Virus record (IMG/VR): IMGVR_UViG_3300046504_000196
Span: 1-36,537 of that record
Source: a virus
DNA length: 36,537 nucleotides
Strand: one strand, 5' to 3'
Shown: positions 15,415 to 24,160 of the stretch, in pieces
Numbering within the stretch: the stretch's first letter is position 1
Layout of the letters: each line of letters starts with the position of its first letter
Program-made: the position numbers and the translations under genes
The notes under the pieces: generated by a model
What the model was told of the DNA's origin: nothing
Database searches by the model: none
The model's input: only the letters and a program-made list of their open reading frames with translations

Positions 15415-17544
15415 ATGAAAAATAACATCGTAGTCGTATTTTCCTCACATTTTTCAGAAGAAGAAAATCAAAAGTTTATAAAACACGTAGATGAAACAAT
15501 TGGAGTTCAACACAAAACAATTTGTTATCAAAACCTCAATCAATTTAGTCTACCACAGGTATATAATGATGCAATTGAGAAGCATAAAGTCAATGATTGT
15601 ATTTTTGTAATGTGTCATAATGATATTATTATTAAAACTAAAAATTGGGGTAGACTACTTCTAACTAAATATAATAATTCAAAGTACGACATTATTGGTG
15701 TTGCTGGAAGTACATATCTTCCCGCATCGGGAATGTGGTGGGAAGATCGAACCAAAATGTGTGGCATTGTGGAACATACCGATGGTTTAACTCAATGGGT
15801 AAGTGAATACTCTAAGCCAATTCTTAATGTAAAAGAAGTGGTTTTAATTGATGGTTTATTTATAACATTTAATCCCGACACAATTATACATAAATTTGAT
15901 GAAGAATTTAAAGGTTTTCATTTTTATGACCTGAGTTTCTGTATGCCTAACTATCTTGATGGTTGTAATATTGGTGTAACAACCGTAATCAGGATACTGC
16001 ATAAGTCAGTTGGTCAGACCAATCAACAATGGGAAGATTGTAGACGGCAATTTGCAAAGAAATATGAAGACGAATTACCATTGTCGTTACCACCAATTTA
16101 TAGTGATATTGTTGTCAAGTTAACTGCAGAACCCAAGGTTTCGATCATTATACCTACAAAGAATAATCTTAAATATATTCTTAATAATATAAATTCGTGG
16201 AATGATATCTGTAATTATAGTAATTACGAAATTTTAATTGCAGACACGGGTAGTACTGATGATGTAATTAGTGGATATGATGAAATACTGAGTGATAAGG
16301 TAAAACTTATTCGTTATGATTGGTATAATTTTGCCAAAATCAACAACAATATGGTGAAAAATCATGTGAGTGCCGACACAGAATTAGTGCTGTTCTGCAA
16401 CGATGATATTAGGTTAATTAATGATGCACTCAGCAGATGTGTTGAAATCTATAATAAGAATAAAGACGTTGTTGGTACAATTGGAATTCGTTTGCATTAC
16501 GGTAATGGCAGTATTCAGCATAATGGTATTATAATATATCGGGATCATGAAACCAATATAAGACTTTCACATCGGGACATAAAAAAATTGGAAGACTATC
16601 AGACAGGTGTAAATATGAATTCAATCGGTAATACTGGAGCATTTTTACTAATAAAAAAAGATTTATTTCAGTCTTTCGGTGGATTTCCGGAAAATTACGT
16701 GGAATGCCTTGAGGACGTTGAATTAAATCTCCGTTGTAAAATATTGGGTTTAAAAAACATTACTGTTAGTGATGCTGTTGCATATCACTATGAATCTGTT
16801 TCAAGAAACAAAATTCCTGGCGGTGAAAACAGATTTATGACAGATTATTTTACTTTATTGAATTTCATACAAAATAACGGTGTTTCAATAGTACAAAATG
16901 TGGTGAAAATACTTCCTGTAAGTAAATTTGTGGAAGGTAAATATAGTGATGCACTTGTTAATATAATAACAAGAACGCACAACAGACCTAAATATTTTGA
17001 GAATTGCCGAGAATCAATATTAAATCAAAGTCATAAAAATATTAATCATGTTGTTGGTAGTGATACGGATTGTGATTATTATGGTGATTGTATAAACTTA
17101 AAACTTCAAGACGTACAATTTCCTGTTGCAGAATATGGAACATATCAAGCACCTTGGAATTTACATTTAAATGAGTTACAAAAACACGTTAAAAACGGTT
17201 GGGTAATGTATTTAGACGATGACGATAAATTTGTTTCCAATGAGTCATTAAAAATTATAGTAAACAATATTGATAATGAGGACCAAATGATATTTTGGAG
17301 AGTAGACATCAACGGTTGGATTGTACCACCAAATGAAAGTTTTGGTAAAATTATTGCAGGTCAGATTTCGGGTATTGGTTTTATGTTTCATAGTAAACAT
17401 TTGCCAGTTGATTGGGGTTCATGGAATTTTGGTGATTATCGTGTAATGACGCAATTAGCAAAAAAATTAAAACAAAAATGGATCAATGCCGTGTTAACTC
17501 AGACACAAGGCAAACCCAATTTTGGTCAAATACCTGTTGATTAA
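15415..17544 (+). CDS. Three-module glycosyltransferase (GT2-like fusion)
   Basis: This 709-residue protein holds three GT-A-like modules. Module 1 (about 1-225) has I-V-V-V-F-S-S and a motif F-V-M-C-H-N-D-I at 64-71, like the StrF-type glycosyltransferase domain. Module 2 (about 240-495) is a classical GT2: V-S-I-I-I-P-T-K-N-N, A-D-T-G-S-T-D, F-C-N-D-D-I near 330, and a rhamnosyl-type G-A-F-L-L-I-K-K-D-L-F and E-D-V-E-L-N-L-R-C. Module 3 (about 510-709) has N-I-I-T-R-T-H-N-R-P and Y-L-D-D-D-D near 600. It could add several sugars in succession. It is first in the operon and follows a host-type promoter. Donors and acceptor are not known. Confidence 0.8.
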   Translation: MKNNIVVVFSSHFSEEENQKFIKHVDETIGVQHKTICYQNLNQFSLPQVYNDAIEKHKVNDCIFVMCHNDIIIKTKNWGRLLLTKYNNSKYDIIGVAGSTYLPASGMWWEDRTKMCGIVEHTDGLTQWVSEYSKPILNVKEVVLIDGLFITFNPDTIIHKFDEEFKGFHFYDLSFCMPNYLDGCNIGVTTVIRILHKSVGQTNQQWEDCRRQFAKKYEDELPLSLPPIYSDIVVKLTAEPKVSIIIPTKNNLKYILNNINSWNDICNYSNYEILIADTGSTDDVISGYDEILSDKVKLIRYDWYNFAKINNNMVKNHVSADTELVLFCNDDIRLINDALSRCVEIYNKNKDVVGTIGIRLHYGNGSIQHNGIIIYRDHETNIRLSHRDIKKLEDYQTGVNMNSIGNTGAFLLIKKDLFQSFGGFPENYVECLEDVELNLRCKILGLKNITVSDAVAYHYESVSRNKIPGGENRFMTDYFTLLNFIQNNGVSIVQNVVKILPVSKFVEGKYSDALVNIITRTHNRPKYFENCRESILNQSHKNINHVVGSDTDCDYYGDCINLKLQDVQFPVAEYGTYQAPWNLHLNELQKHVKNGWVMYLDDDDKFVSNESLKIIVNNIDNEDQMIFWRVDINGWIVPPNESFGKIIAGQISGIGFMFHSKHLPVDWGSWNFGDYRVMTQLAKKLKQKWINAVLTQTQGKPNFGQIPVD

Positions 17545-17546
17545 TT

Positions 17547-18260
17547 ATGGAGAAATTGGTTGATATTTATATGGCATCATTGTGGCGACAGGGACATGTG
17601 GTTAAAACAGTTAAATCGTTATTGCAGAGTCCAGAAGTGGGTAGTGTTACAATAGCATGTAATAATTACACTAATGAACAATGGGAATTTGTTAATAAAG
17701 AATTGGATGATCCAAAAGTTATATTACATAGAACTAATAATGAAAAGGGCAGTAATGAAAAACTCAGATTTATTGCTATTGGAAGTAATTTTTATATATG
17801 CTTGGCAGACGATGATCTCATATATCCACCTGATTATCTTAATAAATTAATTCAAGGCTGTGAAAAATATAATGCTATGGTTTCTCTACACGGTAGAATC
17901 ATACCAAAAGGTATTATTGGTAGTTATTATGGACAACCGTTGGCAGTTTTTCGATCATTAGGCACAGTTTTAAATGATGTTGAGGTTGACATTGCATCTA
18001 ATTGTGGTTCTTTATTTAAAAGAAATTTTTATAATGATCTTGATAAATGGTATGACTTCTGTGGCGGTACTTCAATGGATGACATATATGTAAATTATTT
18101 TGCTAAAAAAAGAGGTATTCGTAGGATAATACTTGCACATCAAGAAGGATATTTAAGACATAAAGAGCAACTTCCTGAAGATGATTATGTATTTAATAGA
18201 CATAGATATAGTGATAGAGTACAGACTGAATTTATAAATAAATATTTCAACACGATTTAA
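17547..18260 (+). CDS. GT2-like glycosyltransferase
   Basis: The protein has 237 residues. It starts with V-D-I-Y-M-A-S-L-W-R-Q-G, then V-T-I-A-C-N-N-Y-T-N as the nucleotide-binding strand, and C-L-A-D-D-D-L-I-Y-P with the metal-binding Asp residues at 88-90. This is the layout of short GT-A enzymes that act in O-glycan or capsule assembly. It starts 2 nt after the fusion glycosyltransferase and abuts the next gene exactly, so all three are one operon. Acceptor unknown. Confidence 0.75.
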   Translation: MEKLVDIYMASLWRQGHVVKTVKSLLQSPEVGSVTIACNNYTNEQWEFVNKELDDPKVILHRTNNEKGSNEKLRFIAIGSNFYICLADDDLIYPPDYLNKLIQGCEKYNAMVSLHGRIIPKGIIGSYYGQPLAVFRSLGTVLNDVEVDIASNCGSLFKRNFYNDLDKWYDFCGGTSMDDIYVNYFAKKRGIRRIILAHQEGYLRHKEQLPEDDYVFNRHRYSDRVQTEFINKYFNTI

Positions 18261-19070
18261 ATGAAAAGAAATAATATAAATATTAAAAAGACAATTAAAA
18301 AAAGAATTCTATTTGAACAACAAAATAAAGCAGATAGACTTAATAAATCAAAAGGGCATGAAATTTATGTCAGAAGTCATCCTGTGAAAACAGGAAAAAA
18401 AATAAATGTAATTATTTCTGCATATGATTGTGCTGAATTTATTGAAGAATGTTTAAATTCAATTGAAAAACAAACGTATAAATGTTATAAAATATTGTTA
18501 GGTATTGATGGCTGTGAAAAAACATTGGAAAAAATAAAGGAGATTCATCAAAAATATTCAAATTTATATGTATATTATTCTGAGGAAAATAATGGTCCGT
18601 ATCAAATGTTCAATGCACTTATACAATTAGTTCCAAATGGAGAATACATTCAAATATTTGGTGCTGATGATGTAATGAATATTAATATGTTGGAAAATAT
18701 GTCAAAATATGAAATTCCTACGGTATCACGTAATGATGGCGTTTTATTTATTAATAAAAATGTATTAAATATAGTAGGCGGTTTTAGAGATTGGAAATGC
18801 GGTGCTGATAGTGACATGATACATAGAATTACATTGGCAACAAAAAGTAAAATGTATTATGTTTCTCAATATTTTTTTCGTAGAGAACATGATAAACAAC
18901 TCACAAAACATTACAATACAAATTTTGATAGTAATTTAAGAAAGAGATATATTGAAATTACTGAAAACAATAAAAAATCGAAAAATCCTGATATTTATAT
19001 AACTCCGATTTGTAGTATAATAAAAAGAATTTTATATGAAACATTTGATAATAGTACGATTAAAATATAG
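18261..19070 (+). CDS. GT2-like glycosyltransferase
   Basis: The protein has 269 residues. After a basic N-terminal extension of about 45 residues comes I-N-V-I-I-S-A-Y-D-C-A-E-F, the GT2 opening strand. It is followed by L-N-S-I-E-K-Q-T-Y, L-L-G-I-D-G-C-E, and Q-I-F-G-A-D-D at 131-137 as the D-x-D-type site. The C-terminal part has V-G-G-F-R-D-W-K-C-G-A-D-S-D, typical of acceptor recognition in this fold. The stop is TAG. The next gene begins 35 nt inside this one in another frame. Confidence 0.75.
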   Translation: MKRNNINIKKTIKKRILFEQQNKADRLNKSKGHEIYVRSHPVKTGKKINVIISAYDCAEFIEECLNSIEKQTYKCYKILLGIDGCEKTLEKIKEIHQKYSNLYVYYSEENNGPYQMFNALIQLVPNGEYIQIFGADDVMNINMLENMSKYEIPTVSRNDGVLFINKNVLNIVGGFRDWKCGADSDMIHRITLATKSKMYYVSQYFFRREHDKQLTKHYNTNFDSNLRKRYIEITENNKKSKNPDIYITPICSIIKRILYETFDNSTIKI

Positions 19071-19653
19071 AGATATTGAACTCTTAAAATTTCGTGCATC
19101 ACTAATGAAAGAAATTTTAATTCCGTGTTTAGAATCACAAACAAATCAAGATTTTACTCTTTGCATTATGATGTATGATGCTGATCTTAAGTTTGTTTAT
19201 AATGTTTTACAATATAATTTTATATCATTTGAAGATTATAAAATACTTAAACAATATTGCATTGACGATAATATTAACATACAAACACGTCACGATTCTG
19301 ATGATTTCATGTCTAATAATTATGTTGAAAAAATTCAGTTGGAATATAAAAATATTATAAAGGGGCATGACACATTTATACTACAATTTCAACCAGAAAA
19401 AATTAATTATAAAACAGGTGAAATTTTACCCTTTTATCAATATACGAATGAGTCGATTTCGGGATTTGTTACTTTATGTCAAAAAAATGTAAATTTCACT
19501 GTTTATGAAAGACAACATATTTATTTATATGAATTAACAAAAAACATTTATACTTATCCAATAGGATATGTTAAATACTATATACATGGAAAAAATGATT
19601 CATTAATACCACGTGAAGAACGAATTCGTCAATGGAAGTATAATAATGATTAA
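19036..19653 (+). CDS. Putative rhamnosyltransferase-like protein
   Basis: The product (205 aa) fits the 'putative rhamnosyl transferase' family: I-I-V-R-L-K-Y-R-D-I near the start, L-I-P-C-L-E-S-Q-T-N-Q-D-F at 28-40, and the acidic motif R-H-D-S-D-D at 85-90. The early start that overlaps the previous gene by 35 nt is preferred because the N-terminal strand and R-A-S-L-M-K-E helix belong to the fold. It is shorter than typical members at the C-terminus. Sugar specificity cannot be read from sequence. Confidence 0.65.
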   Translation: MKHLIIVRLKYRDIELLKFRASLMKEILIPCLESQTNQDFTLCIMMYDADLKFVYNVLQYNFISFEDYKILKQYCIDDNINIQTRHDSDDFMSNNYVEKIQLEYKNIIKGHDTFILQFQPEKINYKTGEILPFYQYTNESISGFVTLCQKNVNFTVYERQHIYLYELTKNIYTYPIGYVKYYIHGKNDSLIPREERIRQWKYNND

Positions 19654-19663
19654 AATATAAAAC

Positions 19664-20218
19664 ATGATGACATTTAATAGTAAAGAATATTGGGAAAACA
19701 GATATAAATCTGGTGGTAATTCTGGAATAGGATCACAAGGCATTATTGCTGAATATAAGGCGAAAGTAATTAATGATTTTGTGAAGAACAATAATATTCA
19801 GACGGTATGTGAACTTGGTTGTGGAGATTGGTTGTTTTCATTATTCAAAGTTTCCGAATATACAGGATTTGATGTTAGTGAATTTGTTGTTGAAAGAAAT
19901 AAAAAAATATACAAACATAAGTTTACTACATCTATGAATGAACTTACTTTGTATGATTTAACCATTTCAATGGATGTTATTTTACATTTAATTGAAGAAG
20001 AAGTGTATCAACAATATATGAAAGACCTTTTTAGGTTAAGTAACAAGTATGTAATTGTTTATAGTACAAATAAGGACGAAATTCTTGGTGGTATACATAA
20101 TATATTTAGAAAATTTTTACCTGATGTTCCTCAAGAGTTTGAACTAATTGAATTTATTGACAATCCACATAAAGGACCAAATACTCAAGCAGATTTTTTT
20201 ATTTTTAAAAAAATATAA
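19664..20218 (+). CDS. SAM-dependent methyltransferase
   Basis: This class I methyltransferase of 184 residues has motif I V-C-E-L-G-C-G-D at 48-55 for S-adenosylmethionine, followed by Y-T-G-F-D-V-S at 66-72 and a motif IV-like region D-L-T-I-S-M-D-V-I-L-H-L-I-E-E. The D-V-I-x-H-L-I-x-x-x-x-Y pattern is common in methyltransferases found in glycan operons. Two ATG codons are adjacent at the start and either may be used. Its place among glycosyltransferases suggests methylation or capping of a sugar, though a small-molecule target is possible. Confidence 0.7.
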   Translation: MMTFNSKEYWENRYKSGGNSGIGSQGIIAEYKAKVINDFVKNNNIQTVCELGCGDWLFSLFKVSEYTGFDVSEFVVERNKKIYKHKFTTSMNELTLYDLTISMDVILHLIEEEVYQQYMKDLFRLSNKYVIVYSTNKDEILGGIHNIFRKFLPDVPQEFELIEFIDNPHKGPNTQADFFIFKKI

Positions 20219-20226
20219 TTAATAAT

Positions 20227-20943
20227 ATGGCAAAGGTAAATATTATAATAAGAGCATTCAATCGTCTCGAATATACAATAACTACAATTCGTGAAATTGA
20301 CCGTTTGGCGGGTTATAATAATTATAAAATTATTGTTATTGACAATGCCAGTAGTGATGGAACAAAAGAATGGTTAAAATCTTTAATGATTGAGGGTTAT
20401 TATAAATTAAAGCCAATTTACTTGAATTATAATGCTGGTGATTTTGGCGGTACAAAAATAGGTTATGATAATCTTGACTTAGATTGCGAATATGCGATGC
20501 AATGGGATAATGATTGTCCACCATTAACCGAAGGATTTTTAGCAAAAATGGTTGATATTATGGACACTTTTTCAATAATTGGTCAGTTAATGTTAAAACG
20601 TCAAGGTGTTGGAACTGTTTTACAAATATTTAATAAACAAGAGTATAATGGAGTGATTTTTGGTGATGTTAGTCAAGTAACTTGTGTTAATATGCATAGA
20701 AGGTCGGCAGTTCAAAAAATAAATTTTTGGATTACTGAACTTGATACCAAAACATATTGGGATTTTGGTTTAAATGATAAAATGCGAGAAGCAGGATATT
20801 ATTTAAAAAAAATTGAAAACATTAAAGTACAACACATTGATTGTAATGGTACATATGAGGGAAATCGACAAGTACTTAAATATCCAATATATACTAAAAA
20901 TCGCAGTGGAAACATAAATTACAATAAAACTAAATATGAATAA
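20227..20943 (+). CDS. GT2-like glycosyltransferase
   Basis: The protein has 238 residues. It shows V-N-I-I-I-R-A-F-N-R-L at 4-14, I-I-V-I-D-N-A-S-S-D-G-T at 35-46 and Q-W-D-N-D at 92-96, the GT-A nucleotide-sugar and metal motifs. The last 40 residues include V-Q-H-I-D-C-N-G-T-Y-E-G, possibly a catalytic His/Asp region. It begins 8 nt after the methyltransferase and overlaps the following gene by 8 nt. Confidence 0.75.
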   Translation: MAKVNIIIRAFNRLEYTITTIREIDRLAGYNNYKIIVIDNASSDGTKEWLKSLMIEGYYKLKPIYLNYNAGDFGGTKIGYDNLDLDCEYAMQWDNDCPPLTEGFLAKMVDIMDTFSIIGQLMLKRQGVGTVLQIFNKQEYNGVIFGDVSQVTCVNMHRRSAVQKINFWITELDTKTYWDFGLNDKMREAGYYLKKIENIKVQHIDCNGTYEGNRQVLKYPIYTKNRSGNINYNKTKYE

Positions 20944-21640
20944 AAAGATTGGCATTGTTATGACCTATTATAATAGGCAATATCAATTAAATAAAACACT
21001 TGAAACAATAAATCAACAAAATTATGATAATTTGTCAGTTGTAATTGTCGATGATAAAAGTGATGTAGAACTTGTTTTACCAAAATGTAATTTTGATGTT
21101 AAAATAATTAGAATTGGTGACGAAAAACAATGGACAAATCCAGAACCAGCATATAATAGAGGATTTTTATATTTACTTGAAAATACTGATTCAGAAATAA
21201 TTATAAATCAAAATGCCGAAACATACCATGTTGGTAACGTATTAGAATATGCATCGATAAATACGAATTTAAATAATTACATTACATTTGGTTGTTATAA
21301 TGTTGTTCCAAGTGGTAAGCAGAATGGATGGTATAATCATCCAATACATAGACCAGTAGCATATGAATTTTGTTCAGCAATTCATAAAGAGAATTTAATA
21401 AAATTAAATGGATATGATGAACGGTTTTCACTTGGTAGTGGATATGGTGACGATTTTTTATTACATAGAATAAGACTAATGAGATTAAATGTCGAAATAA
21501 CAACAAATCCAATTGTTGTACATCAATGGCATGAAAGTGTTTTGCATGGCGATTTTAATAAAAATCAAAGATTGCTTCAAATTTTAAGACAAGAAGGAAA
21601 AATTAAGGCGGTACATCTTTTTAATAAAGATTTCTGCTAA
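20936..21640 (+). CDS. GT2/galactosyltransferase-like protein
   Basis: The protein has 234 residues. The N-terminus G-I-V-M-T-Y-Y-N-R at 6-14 and V-V-I-V-D-D-K-S-D at 35-43 are typical GT2 strands. The usual D-x-D is replaced by N-Q-N-A-E at 91-95. The C-terminal domain A-I-H-K-E-N-L-I-K-L-N-G-Y-D-E-R, then G-S-G-Y-G-D-D-F, matches the galactosyltransferase C-terminal module. Absence of a clear D-x-D may mean a different metal dependence. It overlaps the previous gene by 8 nt; a 29-nt gap precedes the epimerase. Confidence 0.7.
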   Translation: MNKKIGIVMTYYNRQYQLNKTLETINQQNYDNLSVVIVDDKSDVELVLPKCNFDVKIIRIGDEKQWTNPEPAYNRGFLYLLENTDSEIIINQNAETYHVGNVLEYASINTNLNNYITFGCYNVVPSGKQNGWYNHPIHRPVAYEFCSAIHKENLIKLNGYDERFSLGSGYGDDFLLHRIRLMRLNVEITTNPIVVHQWHESVLHGDFNKNQRLLQILRQEGKIKAVHLFNKDFC

Positions 21641-21669
21641 AAATAATAAGTATATTTTAAATAAAAACA

Positions 21670-22545
21670 ATGAGAATTTTAATTACTGGTGCTAAAGGAT
21701 TTATTGGCACACACTTAACGAAACATTTAGAAGAATGTGGATATGATGTTATCGGTATAGATTTTCAAGATGGCGATCTTCGAGAAGATGGTATGGCAGA
21801 TGCATTAATTGAAAAATATAAACCAGAAATAGTAATTCATCTTGCAGCACAGGTGGGAATATGGTTTAACGAACAAGATTGTTTTCACGCAATTAATTCA
21901 AATGCCATAATGACATTACGTGTTGCTCAAGCATGTGCTAAAAATGGTGCAAGACTATTTCACACATCAACATCAGAAGTTTATGGTGAACATGGCGATG
22001 AAACTATTGATGAAGATGCTCCATTGATTGGTAAACCAACGGGTATTTATGCAATAAGTAAAAGATGGAGTGAAGATGCTGCAAGAGAATATGCGCCAGA
22101 TGGTTTGGTTATTATTAGACCGTCAATGCCATATGGTGCAGGAGCACCCCCTGGAAAAGGACGTAGAGCAATGGATAATATGTTGTGGCAAGCATATCAT
22201 CGCAAATCAATTACTGTACACAGGGGGTCAGTTCGTTCATGGTGTTGGATTGGTGATGTGGTGCGTGGTTGGCAAACAATAATTGAATCTGGACAAGAGG
22301 GTGCATTTAATATTGGAAGGGATGATGACGAAAGAACAATGCTTTGGATAGCAGAAGAATCTTGTAGAATTACAGGTGCTGACAAATCGTTGATTAAATT
22401 AGTTGACCCACCAATAAAAAAAACGATGATTAAAAGATTGTCGACAAAAAAATTACGTGATTTAGGATGGAAACCCATTGTTGAGATTGAAGAAGGAATG
22501 CAGAAAGTTTATGAGTGGGTAATTAAATTTCCTTGGGAAGAATAA
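21670..22545 (+). CDS. NAD-dependent sugar-nucleotide epimerase/dehydratase
   Basis: The protein (291 aa) is an extended short-chain dehydrogenase. The NAD-binding G-A-K-G-F-I-G lies at 7-13. H-L-A-A-Q-V-G follows at 57-63, then H-T-S-T-S-E-V-Y-G at 108-116 and the catalytic Y127-x3-K131. It ends with a domain containing V-R-S-W-C-W-I-G-D-V and F-N-I-G-R-D-D, as in UDP-glucose 4-epimerase and dTDP-glucose dehydratase relatives. It would convert a nucleotide sugar used by the nearby glycosyltransferases. The substrate cannot be told from motifs. It is distinct from the HldD-like epimerase further on. Confidence 0.8.
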   Translation: MRILITGAKGFIGTHLTKHLEECGYDVIGIDFQDGDLREDGMADALIEKYKPEIVIHLAAQVGIWFNEQDCFHAINSNAIMTLRVAQACAKNGARLFHTSTSEVYGEHGDETIDEDAPLIGKPTGIYAISKRWSEDAAREYAPDGLVIIRPSMPYGAGAPPGKGRRAMDNMLWQAYHRKSITVHRGSVRSWCWIGDVVRGWQTIIESGQEGAFNIGRDDDERTMLWIAEESCRITGADKSLIKLVDPPIKKTMIKRLSTKKLRDLGWKPIVEIEEGMQKVYEWVIKFPWEE

Positions 22546-22566
22546 TGCCGAATATAAAAAAATATT

Positions 22567-22746
22567 ATGAAAGACGACAAAATAAAAACCGAAAAATGCG
22601 TTAATTGTGGCGCAGAAACAGATATTCCAATCAGTTTAGACATTGATTTAAGAAAAAATTACGTGGAAGGTGCAGGTCAATTATGTCCTGCTTGTTATAA
22701 TAAGTTTTATGATACAAGAGAAGACAAAGGTTCTGGTAATAGGTGA
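22567..22746 (+). CDS. Small zinc-ribbon protein, 59 aa
   Basis: ATG at 22567 opens a frame ending TGA at 22744-22746. Two C-x2-C pairs, C11/C14 and C40/C43, would form one zinc ribbon. The first 10 residues and the tail are charged. It begins 21 nt after the epimerase and overlaps the HldE-type kinase start by 38 nt. The paired Cys and the fit in the operon support a real gene. Function unknown; a nucleic-acid or protein-binding adaptor is possible. Confidence 0.6.
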   Translation: MKDDKIKTEKCVNCGAETDIPISLDIDLRKNYVEGAGQLCPACYNKFYDTREDKGSGNR

Positions 22747-23494
22747 TGGTTGCAAGGATGTATTTCAATACGGTAAATGCGAAAGGTTAAGTCCTGAAGC
22801 ACCAGTTCCGGTATTTAAACCCCTGAAAGCCATAAATAATGGCGGTATGGCGGTAAATGTATATAATAATCTCAAAGGATTGGGTGTTGATTGTGATATT
22901 CTTACTAATTCAGGTATAACCAAAACCAGGATCGTTGATGAAGTCAGCAATCAGATGCTTTTGAGGATCGATGAAAATGATGAAATTCAGCAAATCACAA
23001 TGGAACAATTAGAAACAATTAATTATGGAATATATAAAGCAATTGTAATTAGTGATTATGGAAAGGGTTTTTTGCATGAAGAAGACATAGAGCATATTTC
23101 AATAAGGCATAAACGTGTATTCATGGATACCAAAAAAGAAATTGGAAATTGGTGTAACGATGTTTTTTGCATTAAAATAAACAACAAAGAATATCAAAGA
23201 AATAAATCTTGGTTAGATCATATGTTTAATAATAATTTAATTGTGACATTAGGTGATAAGGGCGCAAGGTATTGGAATATAAAGAAAAAAGTAAAAGAAC
23301 AGATATTTCCAAACACCAATGAGCATCCTGTACGTGATCTTACAGGTGCAGGTGATACTTTTTTAGCAGGACTTGTTGCAAAATTCATAGAAAATAACGA
23401 TATTTGTGATGCAATAATTTTTGCCAATCGTTGTGCTGCTTGGGCAGTAACGCAAAAGGGTGTGTCAGTGGTTGATAGATATAAAATTGTTTGA
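22709..23494 (+). CDS. HldE-type heptose-7-phosphate kinase domain (PfkB family)
   Basis: This 261-residue product closely resembles the N-terminal kinase half of HldE/RfaE. It has V-L-V-I-G-D-G near 8-14, then R-L-S-P-E-A-P-V-P-V-F at 26-36, N-G-G-M-A-V-N-V-Y-N-N at 44-54, T-R-I-V-D-E-V-S-N-Q-M-L-L-R-I-D at 73-88, and the ATP-site motif L-T-G-A-G-D at 211-216 with the catalytic Asp. HldE phosphorylates D-glycero-D-manno-heptose 7-phosphate at C1. In Escherichia coli this domain is fused to the adenylyltransferase; here the two halves are separate genes, as with HldA/HldC. I chose ATG 22709 because earlier codons lie inside the zinc-ribbon gene and look unrelated. The cupin gene follows after one base. 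Confidence 0.8.
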   Translation: MIQEKTKVLVIGDGCKDVFQYGKCERLSPEAPVPVFKPLKAINNGGMAVNVYNNLKGLGVDCDILTNSGITKTRIVDEVSNQMLLRIDENDEIQQITMEQLETINYGIYKAIVISDYGKGFLHEEDIEHISIRHKRVFMDTKKEIGNWCNDVFCIKINNKEYQRNKSWLDHMFNNNLIVTLGDKGARYWNIKKKVKEQIFPNTNEHPVRDLTGAGDTFLAGLVAKFIENNDICDAIIFANRCAAWAVTQKGVSVVDRYKIV

Positions 23495-23495
23495 A

Positions 23496-23873
23496 ATGAT
23501 AGATGTTAAGTATCAAAAAGACCCGAAATTAAAAGTGCCAAAGGCATGGGGAGAAGAAGTAATAATACATAATGATGATGGTTATTGTGGAAAACTTTTG
23601 CGTTTCAGGAAAGGTGGAAAATTCAGTATGCATTTTCATTCGGTGAAAACCGAAACTTGGTATGTTAATTATGGTAAATTTATACTAACATTTATTGATA
23701 CAAAAATTGCAGATAGACGTACAACTACTTTAGTGAATGGTGATATAGTACATGTTGAAAAAAATACTCCACATCAACTTGAAGCACTCGAAGACGGTGA
23801 AATATTTGAAGTCTCAACACCACATTCAGATGAAGATAGTTATAGAATTGAGAAAGGAGATAGTCAAATATAA
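23496..23873 (+). CDS. Cupin-fold protein (sugar-phosphate isomerase-like)
   Basis: The protein has 125 residues. The single cupin barrel has metal ligands H46-x-H48 and E53 in motif 1 (M-H-F-H-S-V-K-T-E) and H93 in motif 2 (N-T-P-H-Q-L). The start K-A-W-G-E-E resembles the mannose-6-phosphate isomerase C-terminal cupin family. It sits between the HldE-type kinase and a HAD phosphatase, so it may act on a sugar phosphate or nucleotide sugar; a GmhA-replacing isomerase is a speculative possibility. ATG 23496 fits better than the upstream GTG at 23460, which lies inside the kinase gene. Confidence 0.65.
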   Translation: MIDVKYQKDPKLKVPKAWGEEVIIHNDDGYCGKLLRFRKGGKFSMHFHSVKTETWYVNYGKFILTFIDTKIADRRTTTLVNGDIVHVEKNTPHQLEALEDGEIFEVSTPHSDEDSYRIEKGDSQI

Positions 23874-24160
23874 TGTTAATTTATGTGGACATTGATGGCA
23901 CTGTGTGTGATACTGTTGGCGGTTATATGAACGCCAAACCAGATCATCAGGCGATTGCTAAGATCAATAAATTATATGATGAGGGCAATATAATTGTTTA
24001 TTGGACCGCAAGGGGTAAAACAACTGGCATTGATTGGTCTGAATTAACCGGACGACAGTTGACAGATTGGGGTTGTAAATTTCATGATCTTATAATGAAC
24101 CAAAAGCCTAATTATGATTTACTTATTTGTGATAAGACTAAAAGAATTGAAGAATTATGA
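23873..24160 (+). CDS. Compact HAD phosphatase
   Basis: The protein has only 95 residues. Motif I is Y-V-D-I-D-G-T with D6 and D8, motif II is Y-W-T-A-R-G (T45), and a motif IV-like region is L-L-I-C-D-K-T. The family resembles short phosphatases of capsule or polysaccharide loci. Placed between the HldE-like kinase and nucleotidyltransferase, it could take the GmhB step (heptose 1,7-bisphosphate to 1-phosphate), although GmhB proteins are about twice as long. The start overlaps the cupin stop by one base, and the end overlaps the next gene by 4 bases. Confidence 0.7.
   Translation: MLIYVDIDGTVCDTVGGYMNAKPDHQAIAKINKLYDEGNIIVYWTARGKTTGIDWSELTGRQLTDWGCKFHDLIMNQKPNYDLLICDKTKRIEEL

Noticed and set aside
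22670-22708. GTG-initiated N-terminal extension of the HldE-type kinase
   Set aside because: The extra 13 residues lie inside the zinc-ribbon gene and do not fit the kinase fold; ATG 22709 gives the usual start just before the first strand.
23460-23495. GTG-initiated extension of the cupin gene
   Set aside because: It overlaps the kinase C-terminus; ATG 23496 directly after the kinase stop gives a normal cupin start.
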